The notes under the pieces are model-generated. The model was not told where the DNA came from. It did not search any database and was given only the letters and a program-made list of their open reading frames with translations. The position numbers and the translations under genes are program-made. Below, piece by piece: positions 7,081 through 16,028 of a stretch of 49,409 bases of DNA. Position 1 is the stretch's first letter. Each line of letters begins with the position of its first letter. Origin of the DNA: Burkholderiales bacterium (lineage in GTDB: Bacteria; Pseudomonadota; Gammaproteobacteria; Burkholderiales; Eutrophovitaceae); contig DATMAN010000030.1 in the NCBI GenBank assembly GCA_035560005.1, forward strand, positions 1 through 49,409, written 5' to 3'.

Positions 7081-9236
7081 AGAACGGGGCGGGGGCCGCC
7101 GCGGGGCTGGCCGTCGCCGCGTGGCTGCCCGGGTGTTCGACGCCGCAAGCGCCCGGATCGGACGCGCCGTTCGCGCCGAATGCGTGGGTGCGCGTGCTCG
7201 CGGACGGCACGGTGCGGATCGTCATCGACCGCTCGGAGATGGGGCAGGGCGTGCTGACCGCGCTCGCCATGCTGGCGGCCGAGGAACTCGATGCGGACTG
7301 GTCGCGCGTGCAATACGAGCAGGCGCCGGCGCACGCGGTCTACGCCAACCCGGCCTTTCCGGTGCCGGTGCAGGTCACCGGCGGCAGCGCCAGCGTCCGT
7401 GCGGCTTGGCAGCCCATGCGCGAAGCCGGTGCCAAGGCCCGTGCGATGCTGGTCGCTGCCGCGGCGGAACAATGGAACGTGGTGCCGGAGAGCTGCCGCA
7501 CGGAGCAGGGGCGCGTGTTCCACGACGCCACCGGGCGCGTGCTGTCCTACGGCGAGCTTGCGGAAAGGGCGGCGCGGTTGCCGGTGCCCGAACGGGTCTC
7601 CCTCAAGGATGCAACCGACTTCCGCCTGATCGGCACGCCGCTCGCGCGGCTCGACACCGCGGAGAAGGTGAGCGCGCAAGCGCAGTTCGGGATCGATGTC
7701 CGGCTGCCCGGGCTGCTCACTGCGGTGGTGGCCCGCTGCCCGGTTTTCGGCGGCAAAGCGCAGCGCTTCGACGGCAGCAGGGCGAAGGCCATACCCGGCG
7801 TGCGGCACGTGGTGCCGATCGATTCCGGGATCGCGGTGGTCGCCGAGAGCTACTGGGCGGCAACGCGCGGCCGCGAGGCACTGGATGTGACTTGGGACGA
7901 GGGTCCGGACGCCATGCTCGGCAGCGAGGAACTGCGCGCCCGGTTCGAAACGCTCGCGGCCACCGGCCCAGCCAGGGTCGCCCGCCGGGATGGCGACGCG
8001 GCCAAGGTGCTGTCTTCAGCCGGCAGTGTTCTCGAAGCGACTTACGAGCTGCCGTTCCTCGCACACGCGACGATGGAGCCGATGAACTGCACCGCGCACG
8101 TGGAGGCGGAGCGCTGCCGGATCTGGGCACCGACGCAGTATCAGGGCGGTTTCCCGATGTTCCTCGGGGGCGGCGCGCGAGGCGTGGCGAAGAAGATCAC
8201 CGGGCTGCGCGAGGAGCGCATCGAGATCCACACCACGCAGCTGGGCGGAGGCTTCGGCCGCAGGCTGGTCTCGGACTTCGTCGCCGAGGCGGTGCAGATC
8301 TCGAAGGCGGTCGGTGCGCCGGTGAAAGTGGTGTGGTCGCGCGAAGACGACATGGCGCACGACTTCTACCGGCCGATGAGCCGCCACGAGCTGAAAGCGG
8401 TGCTGGGCCCCGACGGCCTGCCGCTCGCCTGGCGGCACCGCATCGTCGCACCGTCGATCATCCTGCGCGATCTGCCGTCCTGGATGCCGGAGTTCGCCAC
8501 CGACCTGTTCGGCGCCACGCGCGACGGCGTGGACGAGAGCGCGGTGGAAGGCGCCGCCGATCTGCCCTACGCAATTCCCAACCTGCTCGTCGACTGGGTG
8601 CGCGCCGACACGCCGGTGCCCATCGGCTACTGGCGTTCGGTGGGCCACTCCTACAACGCCTTCGTCGTGGAGAGCTTCATCGACGAGCTGGCGGCGGCGG
8701 CCGGACAGGATCCGTTCGAGTACCGGCGCAAGCTGCTCGCGCACTCACCGCGTCATTTGAAGGTGCTGGAGCTGGCGGCGCAACGGGCCGGCTGGGGAAG
8801 GCCGCTGCCCTCCGGGCGTTTTCGCGGCATCGCGCTCTCGCGCTCCTTCCTGTCCTATGTGGCGGAAGTCGCCGAAGTGTCGGTACGCGATGGGGTGCCG
8901 CGCGTGCATCGCGTGGTGTGCGCGGTGGATTGCGGGCGCGTGGTCAATCCGAACATCGTCGAGCAGCAGATCGGCGGCGGCGCGATCTTCGGGCTCTCGG
9001 CTGTCCTGCATGGCGAGATCACGCTGAAGCACGGCCGCGTGCAGCAGAGCAACTTCCACGACTACGCAGTGGCACGAATGAACGAGTCGCCGGCCATCGA
9101 AGTGCACATCGTCCCCGGCACCGAAGAGCCGACCGGTGTGGGCGAGCCCGGGGTTCCGCCGCTCGCGCCCGCGGTGTGCAACGCGCTCTATCGCGCGACC
9201 GGCCGGCGCGTGCGCGCGCTCCCCGTGCGGCTGTAG
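7041..9236 (+). CDS. Molybdenum hydroxylase large subunit, isoquinoline 1-oxidoreductase beta type
   Basis: This is a 731-residue molybdopterin-binding subunit of the xanthine dehydrogenase family, IorB/aldehyde dehydrogenase class. The N-terminus has a Tat motif (SRREFLKNG) followed by LPGC, which could be a lipobox, so periplasmic export is likely. Molybdopterin-binding signatures include RSEMGQGVLTALAMLAAEEL near the start and QLGGGFGRRL (about 400). GVGEPGVPPLAP near the C-terminus carries the probable catalytic Glu702. The family normally works with a small 2Fe-2S subunit and passes electrons to cytochrome c; no such gene is visible on either side. The substrate, an N-heterocycle or aldehyde, is undetermined. 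The start at 7041 is favoured because the Tat signal begins there. Confidence 0.9.
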   Translation: MRDLHSESRREFLKNGAGAAAGLAVAAWLPGCSTPQAPGSDAPFAPNAWVRVLADGTVRIVIDRSEMGQGVLTALAMLAAEELDADWSRVQYEQAPAHAVYANPAFPVPVQVTGGSASVRAAWQPMREAGAKARAMLVAAAAEQWNVVPESCRTEQGRVFHDATGRVLSYGELAERAARLPVPERVSLKDATDFRLIGTPLARLDTAEKVSAQAQFGIDVRLPGLLTAVVARCPVFGGKAQRFDGSRAKAIPGVRHVVPIDSGIAVVAESYWAATRGREALDVTWDEGPDAMLGSEELRARFETLAATGPARVARRDGDAAKVLSSAGSVLEATYELPFLAHATMEPMNCTAHVEAERCRIWAPTQYQGGFPMFLGGGARGVAKKITGLREERIEIHTTQLGGGFGRRLVSDFVAEAVQISKAVGAPVKVVWSREDDMAHDFYRPMSRHELKAVLGPDGLPLAWRHRIVAPSIILRDLPSWMPEFATDLFGATRDGVDESAVEGAADLPYAIPNLLVDWVRADTPVPIGYWRSVGHSYNAFVVESFIDELAAAAGQDPFEYRRKLLAHSPRHLKVLELAAQRAGWGRPLPSGRFRGIALSRSFLSYVAEVAEVSVRDGVPRVHRVVCAVDCGRVVNPNIVEQQIGGGAIFGLSAVLHGEITLKHGRVQQSNFHDYAVARMNESPAIEVHIVPGTEEPTGVGEPGVPPLAPAVCNALYRATGRRVRALPVRL

Positions 9237-9308
9237 CGGGAAGTCATGGTCTCGAGATGATCGCTCTTTCCTTTCCTCGCCGCGGGGGGAGCATCAAGGC
9301 GCCCCCCG

Positions 9309-10301
9309 CTATCTGAATTCTTCGCCCTTGAGCAGCTTGCCGACTCGCTGCCTTTGCAGGTCCTTCCACTTGGCGAAGTCCTCGCGCTTCCGGTTGACGA
9401 GGTCGTAGAGATCCACGCCGAGGAAGATGAACACCCCGTCGGACTTGGCGGGCGAGTCCGATTCGTGATGGGTGACCCCGAGCACGTAGTCGTTCCAGCG
9501 CAGCAACCCGCCCAGGCCGATGCCTTCGCGGGTGCTGGCGGTGACCAGCAGGGAAGCGCCCCACCACGACGCGTAGTCCTCGGTGCGATAGCGCACGAAG
9601 CCCAGCGGCTCGATGCCGATGCTCGCCTCCAGGTCGCCTTCGGCGCGGCTGCGGGCGTCGATCTCGACGCCCGCGGTCGGGCGCAGCACCACCCACTGGG
9701 TACGGAACAGCGGCTCCCAGTCGCTTCTGCCCAGGCGCTTGCCGTTGAGCCACAGCTCCCAGGGCCACATCGGCAGCCCGTTTCGCAGCAGCGCCTCGTG
9801 ATCGCGGTACTGTTCCACGACCCGGCGCGCCCGCCGTTCCAGTTCCGGCAGCCGCTCCTGCCCGCGCACCCATCCGGTCATGAGCGACACCGCGACCATG
9901 TCCGGTGCGTGCCGCGGCAGTGCATCGCACGCGAGCGCGATCGGCTGATCGGTGTTCTCGAACAGGGTCTCCCGGGTGCGATCGTCGCTCGGCGCCGCGT
10001 CGAAGGCCGCGGGTTCCAGACGCGCAGCGCGCACGTTTGCGAGAAAACGCGCGACCGCGGGCTCAGCTTTCGTGGCGTCGTCCAGCGTGGCCTCGAAGCG
10101 ATCGGCGAACCGCGAATACACCGCCGCGAAACGGCGAGCGTCGAGGTCGGCCGCACTCGCTTCTATCAGTGCCGAGGGCTGCAGCTCGGGAGTGACCTGC
10201 AAGAGCCGATCGCACATGCGAACCGCATCGCCGTCGAGCGTTGCGGCGCAAGCCGCCTGCCATCCGAAAAAGCCCGCTGTGAGCAGCGTGAAGGGTCGCA
10301 T
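9309..10301 (-). CDS. Secreted protein of unknown function, coupled to a hydrolase gene
   Basis: This encodes a 330-residue protein with a signal peptide ending near AACAA. The N-terminal half is alpha-helical and alanine/arginine-rich. The C-terminal half (about 190-310) is rich in aromatic residues and alternating beta-like stretches such as WVVLRPTAGVEIDAR, GFVRYRTEDYASWWGASLLV and WNDYVLGVTHHESDSP. It could be an outer-membrane or periplasmic beta-structure. Its ATG shares one base with the stop of the upstream hydrolase gene (TGATG), implying translational coupling and a joint role. I recognise no family. Confidence 0.75.
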   Translation of the reverse strand: MRPFTLLTAGFFGWQAACAATLDGDAVRMCDRLLQVTPELQPSALIEASAADLDARRFAAVYSRFADRFEATLDDATKAEPAVARFLANVRAARLEPAAFDAAPSDDRTRETLFENTDQPIALACDALPRHAPDMVAVSLMTGWVRGQERLPELERRARRVVEQYRDHEALLRNGLPMWPWELWLNGKRLGRSDWEPLFRTQWVVLRPTAGVEIDARSRAEGDLEASIGIEPLGFVRYRTEDYASWWGASLLVTASTREGIGLGGLLRWNDYVLGVTHHESDSPAKSDGVFIFLGVDLYDLVNRKREDFAKWKDLQRQRVGKLLKGEEFR

Positions 10302-11461
10302 CAGGCGTCCGCGAACTGCCTGATCAATTGCTCGATCGCCGCGCGCAGCGCGGCGATCGACGTCTGCCCGGTGACCAGCCCGCGCAAGCCGTCCTCCAGA
10401 ATCTGGCGCGCCTGCTGGTCCAGCCCGGCCAGCGCGCCGCCGAAACCGGTCCATTCGGGCGACTGGGCGAGCGCCCGGGCTGCTTGCGCGCACGCGCCGG
10501 TAAAACCGGGGTCGATCAGGCGCGCGAAGATCGGCGCGTGCACCGCCGGATTCGCGAGATAGTGGCCGAAGCCGTGAACGTTTCTCTGGTGCACGTGGCG
10601 GATCGTGATGTTGCTCCAGCCCGGTCGCGGCGTGGGGTTCGCTGCGCCGCCGCCCGCGCGGCTCACCGGATCCCAGGCGTGATTGATGTTGTATACGCGC
10701 GCGCAGTCGTAGGCACCGTCCGTTTTCAGCAGGGCGTACTCTCCCGCCACCTGCCTGAGCAGAGGAATGGTGTTGGAGATCAGGTACAGCGCCGAAAGCC
10801 CTACCGGGACGGGTCTGTCGGGATTGGCTCGCGCGCCGGCCACGACGGCGTTGAAGTCGGCGCGGTCCGCGGGGGCGAGGTTCGGATTGTCGAGCAGCTC
10901 CGGTTTGTGACGCTCCACTTCCGCCACATCGTCGTCCCACCGGGCGGTCGCCAGCTGGTAGAGCGCGTCCTGCGCCACCGTCGTGCCCTGCGAATGGGCC
11001 GCCACCGCAAAGCGCGGAATGTTGCCGGGCGCGCCGCCCGCTGCGAGCCACGTCTGGTAGATCTTGGTGGCGATCACCGAATTGACGCGCAGGCGCACCG
11101 TGCGCGCGACCAAGTCGAATCCGCAATACAGCAGCACGTCGCCGCCAAAGCGCAGAAACAGGTCTTTCCGGCCGTTGGTCGATTGCCACAGGTTGCCGAC
11201 CGCGCCCACCCAGTCGAAGCCGGCGTTGGCCGGAATCGACTGTCCCAGTTCCTGCCAGGTGTCCAGGATCAGATCGAAGACATCGTCGTAGCGGATTTCC
11301 ACCAGATCGAGGTAGTCGGCGAGCTTCGCCCCGGCAGGAAAGCAGGCGGGATAGTGTCTCATCGCGCTTTCCAGCGCCTCGACCGGTCCACCCGGCGCGT
11401 GGATCCACCCCTTCTTGTGCTGTCCGATGCCGTGTACGAAGAAAAGTACGTTCTTGGCCAT
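10301..11461 (-). CDS. Alpha/beta-hydrolase-like protein with HGIGQ and AHSQG motifs
   Basis: This is a 386-residue protein. It opens with a beta strand, VLFFVHGIGQHKKGW (the lipase-like oxyanion-hole HG motif at 10-11), and has a nucleophile elbow, AAHSQGTT, around Ser157. Later VYNINHAWDPVSRAGGG may supply the acid and FGHYLAN the histidine of a triad; these assignments are inference. No signal peptide is seen. GGAGGAAG lies just upstream of the ATG at 11461. The stop overlaps the start of the secreted protein at 10301 (TGATG), so the two form an operon. The natural substrate is unknown. Confidence 0.78.
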   Translation of the reverse strand: MAKNVLFFVHGIGQHKKGWIHAPGGPVEALESAMRHYPACFPAGAKLADYLDLVEIRYDDVFDLILDTWQELGQSIPANAGFDWVGAVGNLWQSTNGRKDLFLRFGGDVLLYCGFDLVARTVRLRVNSVIATKIYQTWLAAGGAPGNIPRFAVAAHSQGTTVAQDALYQLATARWDDDVAEVERHKPELLDNPNLAPADRADFNAVVAGARANPDRPVPVGLSALYLISNTIPLLRQVAGEYALLKTDGAYDCARVYNINHAWDPVSRAGGGAANPTPRPGWSNITIRHVHQRNVHGFGHYLANPAVHAPIFARLIDPGFTGACAQAARALAQSPEWTGFGGALAGLDQQARQILEDGLRGLVTGQTSIAALRAAIEQLIRQFADA

Positions 11462-11745
11462 TCTTCCTCCCGGGCAACCGCCCAAGGGGCAACCGAGCGG
11501 CAGGTGTAGCAGCCGGCCCCTTACGTATAGATGACAACCGCCGGCCCGGCAAATCTGTCAAATCGTGAGGTTCTGGATCGGGCTGCGAATTCATGCACTT
11601 GCCATTCGCGGCGGGCGGATTGCGCGTCATGTAGGCGTCATGCCGGTCGCGATTCCGGGCGCCGGCCGGCCTTGTCCGGCGCCGGTGATAAACTTCGCCG
11701 CTTGCTGCCGCGCTGCAACAGGCGCGGCCGAAAACCGGACTGGAC

Positions 11746-12231
11746 ATGAGCGACAACACGGACATCAATACTCTGCGCCGCATCCTGCGCACGGCCAAGA
11801 CCATCGCGGTGGTCGGACTTTCGGCCAACTGGTACCGGCCCAGCTACTTCGCGGCCAAGTACATGCAGGAACACGGCTACCGGATCTTCCCGGTCAATCC
11901 CTCCTACGCGGGCCGGGAGATCCTGGGCGAGAAGGTCTACGCCAGCGTGCGCGACATTCCCGAGAGAATCGACATCGTCGACTGCTTCCGCAGAAGCGAG
12001 GACATCGAGCCGATCGCCGAAGATGCCATCGCGGTCGGCGCCAAGGTGCTATGGATGCAGCTCGGGGTGAGCAACGAAAAGGCCGCGGAGAAGGCGCGCA
12101 AGGCGGGACTCGAAGTCGTCCAGGACCGCTGCGTGAAGATCGAGCATGGCCGGTTGTTCGGCGGCCTGAACTGGGTGGGCGTGAACACCAAGGTGATCTC
12201 GGCCAAACGCCCGCAGTGGCTGCCGTATTAG
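11746..12231 (+). CDS. CoA-binding protein (YccU-like)
   Basis: This is a 161-residue single-domain protein with the CoA-binding Rossmann fold also found in succinyl-CoA synthetase alpha subunits. Visible signatures are TIAVVGLSANWYRPSY (about 23-38), GYRIFPVNPSYAG, the strand IDIVDCFRRSEDI and the loop KVLWMQLGVSNEKAAEKA. VVQDRCVKIEHGRL completes the family pattern. The exact cellular role of these stand-alone proteins is unclear. It lies 54 nt before the sulfhydrylase gene in the same direction. The 284-nt stretch upstream (11462-11745) holds no gene and probably contains both divergent promoters. Confidence 0.9.
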   Translation: MSDNTDINTLRRILRTAKTIAVVGLSANWYRPSYFAAKYMQEHGYRIFPVNPSYAGREILGEKVYASVRDIPERIDIVDCFRRSEDIEPIAEDAIAVGAKVLWMQLGVSNEKAAEKARKAGLEVVQDRCVKIEHGRLFGGLNWVGVNTKVISAKRPQWLPY

Positions 12232-12285
12232 AGGCCGTGACGACAGTCGCGTAGTCACCCTATTCACGATATTCACGGAACTCCC

Positions 12286-13572
12286 ATGGCAGACAGAGAA
12301 TTCGGATTCGGCACGCTGTGCCTGCACGCCGGCCACATTCCCGATCCGGCGACCGGATCGCGCGCGGTGCCGATCTACCAGACCACCTCCTACGTGTTCG
12401 ATTCGGCGGACCACGCCGCGAGCCTGTTCAACCTGCAGACCTTCGGCAATGTCTATTCGCGCATCTCCAATCCGACGGTGGCCGTGTTCGAGGAACGCAT
12501 GGCGGCGCTGGAAGGGGGACGCGCCGCGCTGGCCACCGCATCGGGCCAGGCCGCGCAGATGTGCGCGCTGCTCACATTGCTCAGGCAGGGCGACGAGATC
12601 GTGTCGGCCAGCACGCTCTACGGCGGCACCTACTCGCAGTTCGACGTCACGTTCCGCCAGTTCGGCATCAATACCGTCTTCGTCGACCCGGACGACCCGG
12701 ACAATTTCCGCAAGGCCCTCACGCCCAGGACCAAGGTGCTCTACGCCGAGACCATGGGCAATCCGCGCATCAACGTCCTCGACATCGAGGCCGTGGCGAT
12801 GATCGCGCGCGACGCCGGCGTGCCGCTGGTCATCGACAACACCTTCGCCTCGCCCTATCTGTGCCAGCCGATCAGGTTCGGCGCGGACATCATCGTGCAC
12901 TCGGCGACCAAATTCATCGGCGGCCACGGCACGACCATGGGCGGGGTGATCGTCGAATCCGGCAAATTCCCCTGGGGCAACGGCAAGTTCCCCATGATGA
13001 CCGAGCCTTCGCGCGGCTACCACGGCGTGATCTTCCACGAGACCTTCGGCGACTTCGGCTACACGATGAAGTGCCGGATGGAGACCCTGCGCACGCTCGG
13101 CCCCGCGCTCTCGCCGCTCAACGCCTGGCTGCTGCTGCAGGGGCTGGAAACGCTGCACGTGCGCATGGAGCGCCACGTGCAGAACGCGACCAGGGTCGCC
13201 GAGTTCCTCGCCGGCCATCCGCGCGTGTCGTGGGTCAACTATCCGGGGCTGAAGACGAGCCCCTACTACAAGCTGGCGCAGAAATATCTGCCCAAGGGCT
13301 GCGGCTCGATCATGACCTTCGGCATCAAGGGCGGCGCGCAGGCCGGCATCAAGTTCATCGAGTCGCTGCAATTCTTCTCGCACCTCGCCAACGTCGGCGA
13401 TGCCAAGACGCTGGTCATCCATCCCGCGTCCACCACCCATCGCCAGCTCTCCGAGGAGGAACAGGTCAAGGCCGGGGTCTCGCCCGACATGGTGCGCCTG
13501 TCGATCGGCATCGAGGATGTCGACGACATTCTCTGGGACCTCGACCAGGCCCTCTCCCAGTCCAGGTCCTGA
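12286..13572 (+). CDS. metY: O-acetylhomoserine aminocarboxypropyltransferase/sulfhydrylase
   Basis: This is a 428-residue PLP enzyme of the Cys/Met metabolism family. It makes homocysteine from O-acetylhomoserine and sulfide in direct-sulfhydrylation methionine synthesis. The start FGTLCLHAG, the segment VPIYQTTSYVF, the loop YSRISNPTVAVFEERMAALEGG and the PLP-lysine site HSATKFIGGHG (Lys209) are all present. The length and the insert DFGYTMKCRMETLRTLGPALS match MetY rather than the shorter MetB/MetC. It ends LSIGIEDVDDILWDLDQAL, as expected. It is probably co-transcribed with the CoA-binding gene upstream, and its 3' end abuts repeat element B. Confidence 0.93.
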   Translation: MADREFGFGTLCLHAGHIPDPATGSRAVPIYQTTSYVFDSADHAASLFNLQTFGNVYSRISNPTVAVFEERMAALEGGRAALATASGQAAQMCALLTLLRQGDEIVSASTLYGGTYSQFDVTFRQFGINTVFVDPDDPDNFRKALTPRTKVLYAETMGNPRINVLDIEAVAMIARDAGVPLVIDNTFASPYLCQPIRFGADIIVHSATKFIGGHGTTMGGVIVESGKFPWGNGKFPMMTEPSRGYHGVIFHETFGDFGYTMKCRMETLRTLGPALSPLNAWLLLQGLETLHVRMERHVQNATRVAEFLAGHPRVSWVNYPGLKTSPYYKLAQKYLPKGCGSIMTFGIKGGAQAGIKFIESLQFFSHLANVGDAKTLVIHPASTTHRQLSEEEQVKAGVSPDMVRLSIGIEDVDDILWDLDQALSQSRS

Positions 13573-13580
13573 CCGCCAAA

Positions 13581-13835
13581 CTCACAGCGCGAGGGACGCG
13601 TGGACGCTGGCAATCCCGGCGAACCGCGTTCCAAGCTTCCGTCGCACGGGATGGAGAATAGCTTGGCCCGCTTCAAGCGTACGTCGGGCGCCGTGGAGCT
13701 GCGGCGCAGCGCCAGGCGAACCGGTTCCATGAAGGACAGCAAGGTCTGTGATCGAGCTTCGATCATTGCGACCCCATCGCTTTCCAACTCGGCTTCGTTC
13801 TCCTCCGCGTCCTTCGCGTCCTCCGCGGTGAGCGC
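13581..13835. repeat. Palindromic repeat element B
   Basis: The right arm (13794-13835) contains CGCGTCCTCCGCGGTGAGCG. A degenerate complementary left arm, CTCACAGCGCGAGGGACGCG, lies at 13581-13600. The last 24 bases of the right arm (13812-13835) match 22 of 24 bases of the right arm of element C (15151-15174). The element fills the gap between metY and the MFS gene. The short ORFs inside it look repeat-derived. Confidence 0.6.
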
Positions 13836-13847
13836 TTCGGTTGCCAG

Positions 13848-15020
13848 ATGAGAGGCGTGGTATGGCCGCTCGTCGTAACCATGGCGATCCAGGCCCTGGT
13901 GTCGATGGCGGTGTTTTCCCCGCCTGTCCTGGCCCCGGCGGCGCACGTCGAGATCGGATTTCCGGCGAGCTGGGTCGGTCTGGTCACCACGCTCACCTTC
14001 GCCTCGGCGACGCTGGGTGCGCTGTTCTCGGGCGGCGTCATCGCGCGGCTCGGCGCGCTGCGCATGAGCCAGTTATCCCTCCTGCTGTGCGGAGCCGGCA
14101 TTGCGCTGATCGCCAGCGCCGACCCGTGGCTGGTCGCGCTCGGCGCGCTGATCATGGGCGCGGGTTACGGGCCGGTCACGCCTTCCAGCTCGGCCATCCT
14201 GGTCGATCGCACGCCAGAGCACATGCGCGCCTTCATCTTCTCGCTCAAGCAGACCGGCGTGCCGATCGGCGGCGCGCTGGCCGGCGCGATCGTTCCTGCG
14301 CTCGTTGTGGCGGCGAACTGGAAGATCTCGGCACTCGCGGTCGGCGTGATCTGCTGGGCGCTCGCCGTTGCGATCCAGCCTTATCGGGCGGCGGTCGATC
14401 TGGCCCCGCATCGCATTGCGCCATCGAAGCCGGCCAGCCTGCTGGAACCGCTGCGCTTCGTGCTCGGGCATCCGCGACTGCGCGAGATGGGCCTCGCCTC
14501 GGCAGCCTACTCGGGAATGCAGGCCTGCCTCGCCACTTTCCTGGTGGTGTATCTGCATCAGCGCGTCGGCTTTTCGGTGCCGGTGGCGGGCGCGGCGCTC
14601 GCCACCGCGATGAGCGCCGGAATCGTCGGGCGCATCGCCTGGGGAATCGTGGCCGACCACTGGGTGCGGCCGCGCGCGCTGCTCGGCATCATCGGACTGA
14701 CCATGTCGGCTTGCGCGGCAATGACCGCGGCGTTCAGCGACCACTGGCCGGTGGCGATCGTTTTTGCGGTGAGCTTCGTCTACGGAGCGACCGCGATCGG
14801 CTGGAACGGCGTTTACCTCTCCGAGGTGGCGCGCATCGCGCCGGCCGGACGGGCAGGCTCCGCGACCGGCGCTTCGCTGGCGATGACCTACGCCGGCGTG
14901 GTGGTGCTGCCGAGCGTGTTCTGGATCATCGTGGGCCTGAGCGGGAGCTACGCGGCCGGGTTTCTCGCCGCCGCGGCGCTGAGCCTGTGGCGCAGCTCGT
15001 ACTTCCTCCGCGGAAGGTGA
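13848..15020 (+). CDS. Major facilitator superfamily transporter
   Basis: This is a 390-residue protein with about twelve hydrophobic helices. It has MFS-like loops between helices 2 and 3 (SGGVIARLGALRMS) and the helix-4/5 region GAGYGPVTPSSSAILVDRT. A central hydrophilic linker lies at about residues 185-205. It ends with a short tail after TM12 (SLWRSSYFLRGR). The sequence resembles bacterial metabolite permeases or CynX-type proteins, but the substrate is not predictable. It stands alone and is bracketed by repeat elements B and C, only 12 nt and 3 nt from its ends. I see no strong ribosome-binding site; the sequence before the ATG is repeat-flanking DNA. Confidence 0.85.
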   Translation: MRGVVWPLVVTMAIQALVSMAVFSPPVLAPAAHVEIGFPASWVGLVTTLTFASATLGALFSGGVIARLGALRMSQLSLLLCGAGIALIASADPWLVALGALIMGAGYGPVTPSSSAILVDRTPEHMRAFIFSLKQTGVPIGGALAGAIVPALVVAANWKISALAVGVICWALAVAIQPYRAAVDLAPHRIAPSKPASLLEPLRFVLGHPRLREMGLASAAYSGMQACLATFLVVYLHQRVGFSVPVAGAALATAMSAGIVGRIAWGIVADHWVRPRALLGIIGLTMSACAAMTAAFSDHWPVAIVFAVSFVYGATAIGWNGVYLSEVARIAPAGRAGSATGASLAMTYAGVVVLPSVFWIIVGLSGSYAAGFLAAAALSLWRSSYFLRGR

Positions 15021-15023
15021 CCG

Positions 15024-15174
15024 GCGCCCACCGCGGAGAGGCAAAGGAAACGCGAATGTCCCGAACCACGAGGGACTGGACACGGCGGAATGCCTGGAAC
15101 TCGGGAACTCTCCTCAGGCCTTCTTCGCGCCTTCATGCTGGGCTCTTGGCCTTTGCGTCCTCCGCGGTGGGCGC
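15024..15174. repeat. Palindromic repeat element C
   Basis: The left arm GCGCCCACCGCGGAG (15024-15038) is a perfect inverted match to the outer end of the right arm, CTCCGCGGTGGGCGC (15160-15174). The similarity continues inward with AGGCAAAGG versus GACGCAAAGG. The core differs from those of elements A and B. It lies between the convergent MFS and ABC-ATPase genes, where it could also serve as a bidirectional transcription barrier; no T-tract is evident. Confidence 0.7.
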
Positions 15175-15177
15175 TTT

Positions 15178-15912
<735 letters not shown>

Positions 15913-15990
15913 GGAAGAACCATGACGACGGGACTGTCGTGACTTCGTACCATCGGGGGACACGTCAAGGGAGAAGAGAACTCTGTGCGT

Positions 15991-16011
15991 ACCGCATCGT
16001 AGTCATGCGGT
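15991..16011 (-). terminator. Hairpin downstream of cydB
   Basis: ACCGCAT (15991-15997) and ATGCGGT (16005-16011) form a perfect 7-bp stem with a 7-nt loop, about 20 nt past the cydB stop. No T-run follows on the minus strand, so termination is only a possibility. Confidence 0.3.
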
Positions 16012-16028
16012 TCACGGAATCGCGACAC

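Noticed and set aside
9309..11828. A single 839-codon minus-strand gene
   Set aside because: The upstream two-thirds is a shadow of the hydrolase gene in another frame. The recognisable secreted protein begins at 10301.
13600..13851. 83-codon ORF before the MFS gene
   Set aside because: It consists largely of repeat element B, with a Ser/Ala run from translating the pyrimidine-rich arm.
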